Position numbers and translations under genes: made by a program. Source: Bathymodiolus brooksi (Eukaryota > Mollusca > Bivalvia > Mytilida > Modiolidae). Taken from it: 64,000 nt of DNA. Where the stretch lies: the NCBI GenBank assembly GCA_963680875.1, contig OY804585.1, positions 43,941,414 through 44,005,413 of the forward strand. Reading direction: 5' to 3'. Below, piece after piece: positions 12,960-25,316 of this stretch; position 1 is the stretch's first letter; each line of letters begins with the position of its first letter. The notes beneath the pieces are model-generated. The model did no database searches and was not told where the DNA came from. It saw only the letters and a list, made by a program, of their open reading frames with translations.

Positions 12960-15460
12960 ATTAGGATAATATGTCTGAGTGGAGAAACGTGTCTACCTCG
13001 GAAATAGGATAATATGTCCCAGTGGAGAAACGAGTCTACTTCAGAATTAGGATAATATGTCCCAGTGGAGAAATGTGTCTACCTCGGAATTAGGATAATA
13101 TTTCCCAGTGGAAAAACGTGTCTACCTCGGAATTAGGATAATATGTCCCAGTGGAGAAATGTGTCTACCTCGGAATTAGGATAATATGTCCCAGTGGAGA
13201 AATGTGTCTACCTCGGAAATAGATTAATATGTCCCAGTGGAGAAATGTGTCTACTTCGGAATTAGGATAATATGTCCCAGTGGAGAAACGTTTCTACCTC
13301 GGAATTGGGATAATATGTCCCAGTGGAGAAACGTGTCTACCTCGGAATTAGGATAATATGTCACAGTGGATAAACGTGTCTACTTCGGAATTAGGATAAT
13401 ATGTCCGAGTGTAGAAACGTGTCTACCTCGGAATTAGGATAATATGTCCCAGTGAAGAAACGTGTCTACCTCGGAATTAGGATACTATGTCCCAGTGGAG
13501 AAACGTGTCTACCTCGGAAATAGGATAATATGTCCGAGTGGAGAAACGTGTCTACCTAGGAATTAGGATAATATGTCCGAGTGGAGAAACGTGTCTACCT
13601 CGGAATTAGGATAATATTTCCCAGTGGAGAAACGTGTCTACCTCGGAATTAGGATACTATGTCCGAGTGGAGAAACGTGTCTACCTCAGAATAAGAATAA
13701 TATGTCCCAGTGGAGAAACGTGTCAACTTCAGAAATAAGATAATATGTCCGAGTGGAGAAACGTGTCTACCTCGGAATTAGGATAATATGTCCCAGTTGA
13801 GAAACGTGTCTACCTCAGAATTAGGATACTATGTCCGAGTGGAGAAACGTGTGTACCTCGGAATTGGAATAATATGTCCCAGTGGAGAAACGTGTCTACC
13901 TCGGAATTAGGATAATATTTCCGAGTGGAGAAACGTGTCTTCCTCGTAATTAGGATACTATGTACGAGTGGAGAAACGTGTCTACCTCAGAATTAGGATA
14001 ATATGTCCGAGTGGAGAAACGTGTCTACCTCGGAATTAGGATAATATGTCTGAGTGGAGAAACGTGTCTACATCGGAATTAGGATAATATGTCCGAGTGG
14101 TGAAACGTGTCTACCTCGGAATTAGGATAATATGTCTAAGTAAAGAAACGTGTCTACCTCGGAATTAGAATAATATGTCCCAGTGGAGAAACGTGTCTAC
14201 CTTGGAATTAGGATACTATGTCCGAGTGGAGAAACGTGTCTACCTCGGAATTAGTATAATATGTCCCAGTGGAGAAATGTGTCTACCTCGGAATTAGGAT
14301 ACTATGTCTGAGTGGAGAAACGTGTCTACCTCGGAATTAGGATAATGTGTCCGAGTGGAGAAACGTGTCTACCTCGGAATGAGGATAATATGTCTGAGTG
14401 GAGAAACGTGTCTACCTCGGAATTAGGATAATATGTCCCAGTGGAGAAACGTGTCTACCTCGGAATTAGGATACTATGTCCGAGTGGAGAAACGTGTCTA
14501 CCTCGGAATTAGGATAATATGTCCCAGTGGAGAAATGTGTCTACCTCGGAATTAGGATAATATGTCTAAGTGGAGAAACGTATCTACCTCGGAATTAGGA
14601 TAATATGTCCCAGTGGTGAAATGTGTCTACCTCAGAATTAGGATAATATGTCCGAGTGGAGAAATGTGTCTACCTGGAATAAGGATAATATGTCCCAGTG
14701 GAGAAACGTGTCTCCCTCGGAATTAGGATAATATGTCCCAATGGAGAAATGTGTCTACCTGGGAATTAGGATAATATATCCCAGTGGAGAAATGTGTCTA
14801 CCTCGGAATTACGATAATATGTCCCAGTGGAGAAACGTTTCTACCTCGGAATTGGGATAATATGTCCGAGTGGAGATACGTGTCTACCTCCGAATTAGGA
14901 TAATATGTCCCAGTGAAGAAACGTGTCTACCTCGGAATTAGGATACTATGTCCCAGTGGACAAACGTGTCTACCTCGGAAATAGGATAATATGTCCGAGT
15001 GGAGAAACGTGTCTACCTCGGAATTATGATAATATGTCCGAGTGGAGAAACGTGTCTACCTCGGAATTAGGATAATATTTCCCAGTGGAGAAACGTGTCT
15101 ACCTCGGAATTAGGATACTATGTCCGAGAGGAGAAACGTGTCTACCTCAGAATAAGAATAATATGTCCCAGTGGAGAAACGTGTCAACTTCGGAAATAAG
15201 ATAATTTGTCCGAGTGGAGAAACGTGTCTACCTCGGAATTAGGATAATATGTCCGAGTGGAGAAACGTGTCTACCTCGGAATTAGGATAATATGTCCCAG
15301 TTGAGAAACGTGTCTACCTCAGAATTAGGATACTATGTCCGAGTGGAGAAACGTGTGTACCTCGGAATTGAAATAATATGTCCCAGTGGAGAAAGGTGTC
15401 TACCTCGGAATTAGGATAATATGTCCCAGTGGAGAAACGTGTCTACCTCGGAATTAGGAT
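12960..15460 (+). repeat. Domain A block B3 (third copy of B)
   Basis: Third copy of the 5,562-8,028 block, 4,598 bp downstream of copy 2. AACGAG is at 13029 and CACAGTGG at 13362, with GTCTTCCTCGTAATT near 13,938 and GTAAAGAAACG near 14,130. This is the last CACAGTGGATAAACG monomer before position 39,800. Its 3' end overlaps the start of the 10-kb superblock. Confidence 0.85.
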
Positions 15461-16440
15461 ACTATGTACGAGTGGAGAAACGTGTCTACCTCAGAATTAG
15501 GATAATATGTCCGAGTGGAGAAACGTGTCTACCTCGGAATTAGGATAATATGTCTGAGTGGAGAAACATGTCTACCTCGGAATTAGGATAATATGTCCGA
15601 GTGGAGAAACGTGTCTACCTCAGAATTAGGATAATATGTCTAAGTGGAGAAACGTGTCTACCTCGGAATTAGAATAATATGTCCCAGTGGAGAAACATGT
15701 CTACCTTGGAATTAGGATACTATGTCCGAGTGGAGAAACGTGTCTACCTCGGAATTAGGATAATATGTCCCAGTGGAGAAATGTGTCTACCTCGGAATTA
15801 GGATACTATGTCTGAGTGGAGAAACGTGTCTACCTCGGAATTAGGATAATGTGTCCGAGTGGAGAAACGTGTCTACCTCGGAATGAGGATAATATGTCTG
15901 AGTGGAGAAACGTGTCTACCTCGGAATTAGGATAATATGTCCCAGTGGAGAAACGTGTCTACCTCGGAATTAGGATACTATGTTCGAGTGGAGAAACGTG
16001 TCTACCTCGGAATTAGGATAATATGTCCCAGTGGAGAAATGTGTCTACCTGGAATTAGGATAATATGTCCCAGTGGAGAAACGTGTCTCCCTCGGAATTA
16101 GGATAATATGTCCCAATGGAGAAATGTGTCTATCTGGGAATTAGGATAATATGTCCGAGTGGAGAAACGTGTGTACCTCGGAATTAGGATAATATGTCCC
16201 AGTGGAGAAATGTGTCTACCTCGGAATTAGGATAATATGTCCCAGTGGAGAAATGTGTATACCTCGGAATTAGGTTAATATGTCCCAATGGAGAAACGTG
16301 TTCACCTCGGAATTAGGATAATATGTCCCAGTGGAGAAACGTGTGTACCTCGGAATTAGGATGATATGTCCCAGTGGAGAAAGGTGTCTACCTCAGAATT
16401 AGGATAATATGTCCCAGTGGAGAAATGTGTTTACCTCGGA

Positions 16441-16690
16441 ATTAGGATACTATGTACGAGTGGAGAAACGTGTCTACCTCAGAATTAGGATAATATGTCC
16501 GAGTGGAGAAACGTGTCTACCTCGGAATTAGGATAATATGTCTGAGTGGAGAAACATGTCTACCTCGGAATTAGGATAATATGTCCGAGTGGAGAAACGT
16601 GTCTACCTCAGAATTAGGATAATATGTCTAAGTGGAGAAACGTGTCTACCTCGGAATTAGAATAATATGTCCCAGTGGAGAAACATGTCT
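16441..16690 (+). repeat. Conversion-like patch inside superblock G1
   Basis: About six monomers differ from the partner superblock copy at 26.59-26.83 kb but match a segment 988 bp upstream at about 15,453-15,700. The patch includes a CTGAGTGGAGAAACATG combination that I saw only at 15,553 and 16,541. The 10,146-bp spacing to the partner copy is the same on both sides (16,381 and 16,741). Sequence was therefore replaced without changing length. Confidence 0.7.
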
Positions 16691-17580
16691 ACCTCGGAAT
16701 TAGGATAATATGTCCCAGTGGAGAAACGTGTCTACCTTGGAATTAGGATAATATGTCCCAGTGGAGAAATGTGTCTACCTCGGAATTAGGATAATATGTC
16801 TGAGTGGAGAAACGTGTCTACCTCGGAATTAGGATAATATGTCCCAGTGGAGAAATGTGTTTACCTCAGAATTAGGATAATATGTCCCAGTGGAGAAATG
16901 TGTCTACCTCGGAAATAGGATAATATGTCCGAGTGGAGAAACGTGTCTACCTCGGAATTAGGATAATATGTCCCAGTGGAGAAACGTGTCTACCTCGGAA
17001 TTAGGATAATATGTCCGAGTGGAGAAATGTGTTTACCTCTGAATTAGGATAATATGTCCCAGTGGAGAAACGTGTATACCTCGGAATTAGGTTAATATGT
17101 CCCAATGGAGAAACGTGTCTACCTCGGAATTAGGATAATATGTCCCAGTGGAGAAACGTGTCTACCTCGGAATTAGGATAATATGTCCCAGTGGAGAAAC
17201 GTGTCTACCTCGGAATTAGGATAATATGTCCCATTGGAGAAATGTGTCTACCTCGGAATTAGGATAATATGTCTGAGTGGAGAAACGTGTCTACCTCGGA
17301 ATTAGGATAATATGTCCCAGTGGAGAAATGTGTTTACCTCGGAATTAGGATAATATGTCCCAGTGGAGAAATGTGTCTACCTCGGAAATAGGATAATATG
17401 TCCGAGTGGAGAAACGTGTCTACCTCGGAATTAGGATAATATGTCCCAGTGGAGAAACGTGTCTACCTCGGAATTAGGATAATATGTCCGAGTGGAGAAA
17501 TGTGTTTACCTCTGAATTAGGATAATATGTCCCAGTGGAGAAACGTGTCTACCTCGGAATTAGGATAATATGTCCCAGTG

Positions 17581-18695
17581 GAGAAATGTGTCTAACTCGG
17601 AATTAGGATAATATGTCCCAGTGGAAAAACGTGTCTACCTCGGAATTAGGATAATATGTCCCAATGGAGAAATGTGTCTACCTCGGAATTAGGATAATAT
17701 GTCCCAGTGGAGAAATGTGTCTACCTCGGAAATAGGATAATATGTCCCAGTGGAGAAATGTGTCTACCTCGGAATTAGGATAATATGTCCCAGTGGAGAA
17801 ACGTGTCTACCTCGAAATTAGGATAAAATGTCCGAGTGGAGAAATGTGTCTACCTCGGAATTAGGATAATATGTCCCAGTGGAGAAATGTGTCTACCTCG
17901 GAATTAGGATAATATGTCCCAGTGGAGAAATGTGTCTACCTCGGCAATAGGATAATATGTCCGAGTGGAGAAACGTGTCTACCTCGGAATTAGGATAATA
18001 TGTCCGAGTGGAGAAACGTGTCTACCTCGGAATTAGGATAATATGTCCCAGTGGAGAAACGTGTCTACCTCGGAATTATGATACTATGTCCGGGTGGAGA
18101 AACGTGTGTACCTCGGAATTAGGATAATATATCCCAGTGGAGAAACGTGTCTACCTCGGAATTAGGATAATATGTCCGAGTGGAGAAATGTGTCTACTTC
18201 GGAATTAGGATACTATGTCCGAGTGGAGAAACGTGTCTACCTCAGAATTAGGATAATATGTCCCAGTGGAGAAACGTGTCTACTTCGGAAATAAGATCGT
18301 ATGTCCGAGTGGAGAAACGTGTCTACCTTGGAATTAGGATAATATGTCCCAGTGGAGAAACGTGTCTACCTCGGAATTAGGATAATATGTCCCAGTGGAG
18401 AAACGTGTCTACCTCAGAATTAGGATACTATGTCCGAGTGGAGAAACGTGTGTACTTCGGAATTGGAATAATATGTCCCAGTGGAGAAACGTGTCTACCT
18501 CGGAATTAGGATAATATGTCCCAGTGGAGAAACGTGTCTACCTCGGAATTAGGATACTATGTACGAGTGGAGAAATGTGTTTACCTCGGAATTAGGATAA
18601 TATGTCCCATTGGAGAAATGTGTCTACCTCGGAAATAGGATAATATGTCTGAATGGAGAAACGTGTCTACCTCGGAATTAGGATAATATGTCCCA
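17581..18695 (+). repeat. S module, reference copy S1
   Basis: Complete 1.1-kb module. Ordered markers are CTAACTCGG (about 17,592), GGAAAAACG, CTCGAAATTAGGATAAAATG (17,807), CTCGGCAATAGG, GAATTATGATACTATG with CCGGGTGG, AATAAGATCGTATG (GATCGT at 18295), GTGTACTTCGGAATTGG and CCCATTGG. Copies at 24.2 kb and 27.7 kb lie at +6,621 and +10,146. It is contained in superblock G1. Confidence 0.85.
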
Positions 18696-19275
18696 GTGGA
18701 GAAACGTGTCTACCTCGGAATTAGGATAATATGACCCAGTGGAGAAACGTGTGTACCTCGGAATTAAGATAATATGTCCCAGTGGAGAAAGGTGTCTACC
18801 TCGGAATTAGGATAATATGTCCCAGTGGAGAAACGTGTCTACCTCGGAATTAGGATAATATATCCCAGTGGAGAAATGTGTCTACCTCGGAATTAGGATA
18901 ATATGTCCCAGTGGAGAAATGTGTCTACCTCGGAATTAGGATAATATGTCTGAGTGGAGAAACGTGTCTACCTCGGAATTAGGATAATATGTCCCAGTGG
19001 AGAAATGTGTCTACCTCGGAATTAGGATACTATGTACGAGTGGAGAAACGTGTCTACCTCGGAATTAGGATACTATGTACGAGTGGAGAAACGTGTCTAC
19101 CTCAGAATTAGGATAATATGTCCGAGTGGAGAAACGTGTCTACCTCGGAATTAGGATAATATGTCTGAGTGGAGAAACGTGTCTACCTCGGAATTAGGAT
19201 AATATGTCCGAGTGGAGAAACGTGTCTACCTCAGAATTAGGATAATATGTCTAAGTGGAGAAACGTGTCTACCTC

Positions 19276-22199
19276 GGAATTAGAATAATATGTCCCAGTG
19301 GAGAAACATGTCTACCTTGGAATTAGGATACTATGTCCGAGTGGAGAAACGTGTCTACCTCGGAATTAGGATAATATGTCCCAGTGGAGAAATGTGTCTA
19401 CCTCGGAATTAGGATACTATGTCTGAGTGGAGAAACGTGTCTACCTCGGAATTAGGATAATGTGTCCGAGTGGAGAAACGTGTCTACCTCGGAATGAGGA
19501 TAATATGTCTGAGTGGAGAAACGTGTCTACCTCGGAATTAGGATAATATGTCCCAGTGGAGAAACGTGTCTCCCTCGGAATTAGGATAATATGTCCCAAT
19601 GGAGAAATGTGTCTACCTGGGAATTAGGATAATATATCCCAGTGGAGAAATGTGTCTACCTCGGAATTACGATAATATGTCCCAGTGGAGAAACGTTTCT
19701 ACCTCGGAATTGGGATAATATGTCCGAGTGGAGATACGTGTCTACCTCCGAATTAGGATAATATGTCCCAGTGAAGAAACGTGTCTACCTCGGAATTAGG
19801 ATACTATGTCCCAGTGGAGAAACGTGTCTACCTCGGAAATAGGATAATATGTCCGAGTGGAGAAACGTGTCTACCTCGGAATTATGATAATATGTCCGAG
19901 TGGATAAACGTGTTTACCTCGGAATTAGGATAATATTTCCCAGTGGAGAAACGTGTCTACCTCGGAATTAGGATACTATGTCCGAGAGGAGAAACGTGTC
20001 TACCTCAGAATAAGAATAATATGTCCCAGTGGAGAAACGTGTCAACTTCGGAAATAAGATAATTTGTCCGAGTGGAGAAACGTGTCTACCTCGGAATTAG
20101 GATAATATGTCCGAGTGGAGAAACGTGTCTACCTCGGAATTAGGATAATATGTCCCAGTTGAGAAACGTGTCTACCTCAGAATTAGTATACTATGTCCGA
20201 GTGGAGAAACGTGTGTACCTCGGAATTTGAATAATATGTCCCAGTGGAGAAAGGTGTCTACCTCGGAATTAGGATAATATGTCCCAGTGGAGAAACGTGT
20301 CTACCTCGGAATTAGGATACTATGTACGAGTGGAGAAACGTGTCTACCTCAGAATTAGGATAATATGTCCGAGTGGAGAAACGTGTCTACCTCGGAATTA
20401 GGATAATATGTCTGAGTGGAGAAACGTGTCTACCTCGGAATTAGGATAATATGTCCGAGTGGAGAAACGTGTCTACCTCAGAATTAGGATAATATGTCTA
20501 AGTGGAGAAACGTGTCTACCTCGGAATTAGAATAATATGTCCCAGTGGAGAAACATGTCTACCTTGGAATTAGGATACTATGTCCGAGTGGAGAAACGTG
20601 TCTACCTCGGAATTAGGATAATATGTCCCAGTGGAGAAATGTGTCTACCTCGGAATTAGGATACTATGTCTGAGTGAAGAAACGTGTCTACCTCGGAATT
20701 AGGATAATGTGTCCGAGTGGAGAAACGTGTCTACCTCGGAATGAGGATAATATGTCTGAGTGGAGAAACGTGTCTACCTCGGAATTAGAATAATATGTCC
20801 CAGTGGAGAAACATGTCTACCTTGGAATTAGGATACTATGTCCGAGTGGAGAAACGTGTCTACCTCGGAATTAGGATAATATGTCCCAGTGGAGAAACGT
20901 GTCTACCTCGGAATGAGGATAATATGTCTGAGTGGAGAAACGTGTCTACCTCGGAATTAGGATAATATGTCCCAGTGGAGAAACGTGTCTCCCTCGGAAT
21001 TAGGATAATATGTCCCAATGGAGAAATGTGTCTACCTGGGAATTAGGATAATATATCCCAGTGGAGAAATGTGTCTACCTCGGAATTACGATAATATGTC
21101 CCAGTGGAGAAACGTTTCTACCTCGGAATTGGGATAATATGTCCGAGTGGAGATACGTGTCTACCTCCGAATTAGGATAATATGTCCCAGTGAAGAAACG
21201 TGTCTACCTCGGAATTAGGATACTATGTCCCAGTGGAGAAACGTGTCTACCTCGGAAATAGGATAATATGTCCGAGTGGAGAAACGTGTCTACCTCGGAA
21301 TTATGATAATATGTCCGAGTGGATAAACGTGTTTACCTCGGAATTAGGATAATATTTCCCAGTGGAGAAACGTGTCTACCTCGGAATTAGGATACTATGT
21401 CCGAGAGGAGAAACGTGTCTACCTCAGAATAAGAATAATATGTCCCAGTGGAGAAACGTGTCAACTTCGGAAATAAGATAATTTGTCCGAGTGGAGAAAC
21501 GTGTCTACCTCGGAATTAGGATAATATGTCCGAGTGGAGAAACGTGTCTACCTCGGAATTAGGATAATATGTCCCAGTGGAGAAACGTGTCTACCTCAGA
21601 ATTAGTATACTATGTCCGAGTGGAGAAACGTGTGTACCTCGGAATTTGAATAATATGTCCCAGTGGAGAAAGGTGTCTACCTCGGAATTAGGATAATATG
21701 TCCCAGTGGAGAAACGTGTCTACCTCGGAATTAGGATACTATGTACGAGTGGAGAAACGTGTCTACCTCAGAATTAGGATAATATGTCCGAGTGGAGAAA
21801 CGTGTCTACCTCGGAATTAGGATAATATGTCTGAGTGGAGAAACGTGTCTACCTCGGAATTAGGATAATATGTCCGAGTGGAGAAACGTGTCTACCTCAG
21901 AATTAGGATAATATGTCTAAGTGGAGAAACGTGTCTACCTCGGAATTAGAATAATATGTCCCAGTGGAGAAACATGTCTACCTTGGAATTAGGATACTAT
22001 GTCCGAGTGGAGAAACGTGTCTACCTCGGAATTAGGATAATATGTCCCAGTGGAGAAATGTGTCTACCTCGGAATTAGGATACTATGTCTGAGTGAAGAA
22101 ACGTGTCTACCTCGGAATTAGGATAATGTGTCCGAGTGGAGAAACGTGTCTACCTCGGAATGAGGATAATATGTCTGAGTGGAGAAACGTGTCTACCTC
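19276..22199 (+). repeat. 1,505/1,419-bp tandem duplication inside G1
   Basis: Copy 1 is about 19,276-20,780 and copy 2 about 20,781-22,199. GGAATTAGAATAAT lies at 19276 and 20781 (35 monomers apart). Downstream markers such as GGAATGAGG (19491 and 20910) and GTCTCCCTCGG (19568 and 20987) are 33 monomers apart, because copy 2 lost two monomers near 20.88 kb. The partner superblock has a single copy here (29.4-30.9 kb). The duplication therefore post-dates, or was lost after, the superblock duplication. Confidence 0.9.
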
Positions 22200-24201
22200 G
22201 GAATTAGGATAATATGTCCCAGTGTAGAAACGTGTCTACCTCGGAATTAGGATACTATGTTCGAGTGGAGAAACGTGTCTACCTCGGAATTAGGATAATA
22301 TGTCCCAGTGGAGAAATGTGTCTACCTGGAATTAGGATAATATGTCCCAGTGGAGAAACGTGTCTCCCTCGGAATTAGGATAATATGTCCAAATGGAGAA
22401 ATGTGTCTATCTAGGAATTAGGATAATATGTCCGAGTGGAGAAACGTGTGTACCTCGGAATTAGGATAATATGTCCCAGTGGGGAAATGTGTCTACCTCG
22501 GAATTAGGATAATATGTCCCAGTGGAGAAATGTGTATACCTAGGAATTAGGTTAATATGTCCCAATGGAGAAACGTGTTCACCTTGGAATTAGGATAATA
22601 TGTCCCAGTGGAGAAACGTGTGTACCTCGGAATTAGGATGATATGTCCCAGTGGAGAAAGGTGTCTACCTCAGAATTAGGATAATATGTCTGAGTGGAGA
22701 AATGTGTTTACCTCGGAATTAGGATAATATGTCCCAGTGGAGAAATGTGTCTACCTCGGAAATAGAATAATATGTCCGAGTGGAGAAACGTGTCTACCTC
22801 GGAATTAGGATAATATGTCCCAGTGAAGAAACGTGTCTACCTCGGAATAAGGATAAAATGTCCCAGTGGAGAAACGTGTGTACCTCGGAATTAAGATAAT
22901 ATCTCCCAGTGGAGAAAGGTGTCTACCTCGGAATTAGGATAATATGTCCCAGTGGAGAAACGTGTCTACCTCGGAATTAGGATAATATGTCCCAGTGGAG
23001 AAACGTGTCTACCTCGGAATTAGGATAATATGTCCCAGTGGAGAAATGTGTCTACCTCGGAATTAGGATAATATGTCTGAGTGGAGAAACGTGTCTACCT
23101 CGGAATTAGGATACTATGTCCCAGTGGAGAAATGTGTTTACCTCGGAATTAGGATAATATGTCCCAGTGGAGAAATGTGTCTACCTCGGAAATTGGATAA
23201 TATGTCCGAGTGGAGAAACGTGTCTACCTCGGAATTAGGATAATATGTCCCAGTGGAGAAACGTGTCTACCTCGGAATTAGGATAATATGTCCGAGTGGA
23301 GAAATGTGTTTACCTCTGAATTAGGATAATATGTCCCAGTGGAGAAACGTGTATACCTCGGAATTAGGTTAATATGTCCCAATGGAGAAACGTGTTCACC
23401 TCGGAATTAGGATAATATGTCCCAGTGGAGAAACGTGTGTACCTCGGAATTAGGATGATATGTCCCAGTGGAGAAAGGTGTCTACCTCAGAATTAGGATA
23501 ATATGTCCCAGTGGAGAAATGTGTTTACCTCGGAATTAGGATAATATGTCCCAGTGGAGAAATGTGTCTACCTCGGAAATAGAATAATATGTCCGAGTGG
23601 AGAAACGTGTCTACCTCGGAATTAGGATAATATGTCCCAGTGAAGAAACGTGTCTACCTCGGAATAATGATAAAATGTCCCAGTGGAGAAACGTGTGTAC
23701 CTCGGAATTAAGATAATATCTCCCAGTGGAGAAAGGTGTCTACCTCGGAATTAGGATAATATGTCCCAGTGGAGAAACGTGTCTACCTCGGAATTAGGAT
23801 AATATGTCCCAGTGGAGAAACGTGTCTACCTCGGAATTAGGATAATATGTCCCAGTGGAGAAATGTGTCTACCTCGGAATTAGGATAATATGTCTGAGTG
23901 GAGAAACGTGTCTACCTCGGAATTAGGATAATATGTCCCAGTGGAGAAATGTGTTTACCTCGGAATTAGGATAATATGTCCCAGTGGAGAAATGTGTCTA
24001 CCTCGGAAATAGGATAATATGTCCGAGTGGAGAAACGTGTCTACCTCGGAATTAGGATAATATGTCCCAGTGGAGAAACGTGTCTACCTCGGAATTAGGA
24101 TAATATGTCCCAGTGGAGAAATGTGTTTACCTCTGAATTAGAATAATATGTCCGAGTGGAGAAACGTGTCTACCTCGGAATTAGGATAATATGTCCCAGT
24201 G

Positions 24202-25316
24202 GAGAAATGTGTCTAACTCGGAATTAGGATAATATGTCCCCGTGGAAAAACGTGTCTACCTCGGAATTAGGATAATATGTCCCAATGGAGAAATGTGTCT
24301 ACCTCGGAATTAGGATAATATGTCCCAGTGGAGAAATGTGTCTACCTCGGATATAGGATAATATGTCCCAGTGGAGAAATGTGTCTACCTCGGAATTAGG
24401 ATAATATGTCCCAGTGGAGAAACGTGTCTACCTCGAAATTAGGATAAAATGTCCGAGTGGAGAAATGTGTCTACCTCGGAATTAGGATAATATGTCCCAG
24501 TGGAGAAATGTGTCTACCTCGGAATTAGGATAATATGTCCCAGTGGAGAAATGTGTCTACCTCGGCAATAGGATAATATGTCCGAGTGGAGAAACGTGTC
24601 TACCTCGGAATTAGGATAATATGTCCGAGTGGAGAAACGTGTCTACCTCGGAATTAGGATAATATGTCCCAGTGGAGAAACGTGTCTACCTCGGAATTAT
24701 GATACTATGTCCGGGTGGAGAAACGTGTGTACCTCGGAATTAGGATAATATATCCCAGTGGAGAAACGTGTCTTCCTCGGAATTAGGATAATATGTCCGA
24801 GTGGAGAAATGTGTCTACTTCGGAATTAGGATACTATGTCCGAGTGGAGAAACGTGTCTACCTCAGAATTAGGATAATATGTCCCAGTGGAGAAACGTGT
24901 CTACTTCGGAAATAAGATCGTATGTCCGAGTGGAGAAACGTGTCTACCTTGGAATTAGGATAATATGTCCCAGTAGAGAAACGTGTCTACCTCGGAATTA
25001 GGATAATATGTCCCAGTGGAGAAACGTGTCTATCTCAGAATTAGGATACTATGTCCGAGAAGAGAAACGTGTGTACTTCGGAATTGGAATAATATGTCCC
25101 AGTGGAGAAACGTGTCTACCTCGGAATTAGGATAATATGTCCGAGTGGAGAAACGTGTCTACCTCGGAATTAGGATACTATGTACGAGTGGAGAAATGTG
25201 TTTACCTCGGAATTAGGATAATATGTCCCATTGGAGAAATGTGTCTACCTCGGAAATAGGATAATATGTCTGAGTGGAGAAACGTGTCTACCTCGGAATT
25301 AGGATAATATGTCCCA
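24202..25316 (+). repeat. S module, copy S2, between superblocks
   Basis: Complete S module at +6,621 from S1, with GATCGT at 24916. It has private changes such as CCCAGTAGAG and CCGAGAAGAG near 24.97 and 25.05 kb. It sits between G1 and G2 and ends where the sequence switches to the GTGTCAACTTCGG monomer that starts both superblocks. Confidence 0.85.

Larger units (their letters stand above)
15175..24201 (+). repeat. Domain B superblock G1 (10,146-bp spacing, copy 1)
   Basis: A 9.0-kb segment whose variants match 25,320-32,930 at a constant 10,146 bp, checked near 15.2, 15.4, 16.1, 16.4, 16.7, 17.07, 18.3, 19.55 and 20.16 kb. The spacing then drops to 8,727 bp from 22.2 kb onward. The 1,419-bp step equals an extra local duplication in this copy. 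Beyond about 24,200 the two copies part. Scattered single-base differences remain, for example GAATTGAAATAAT at 15.37 kb against GAATTGGAATAAT at 25.51 kb. The copies are therefore close but not identical. Confidence 0.88.
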
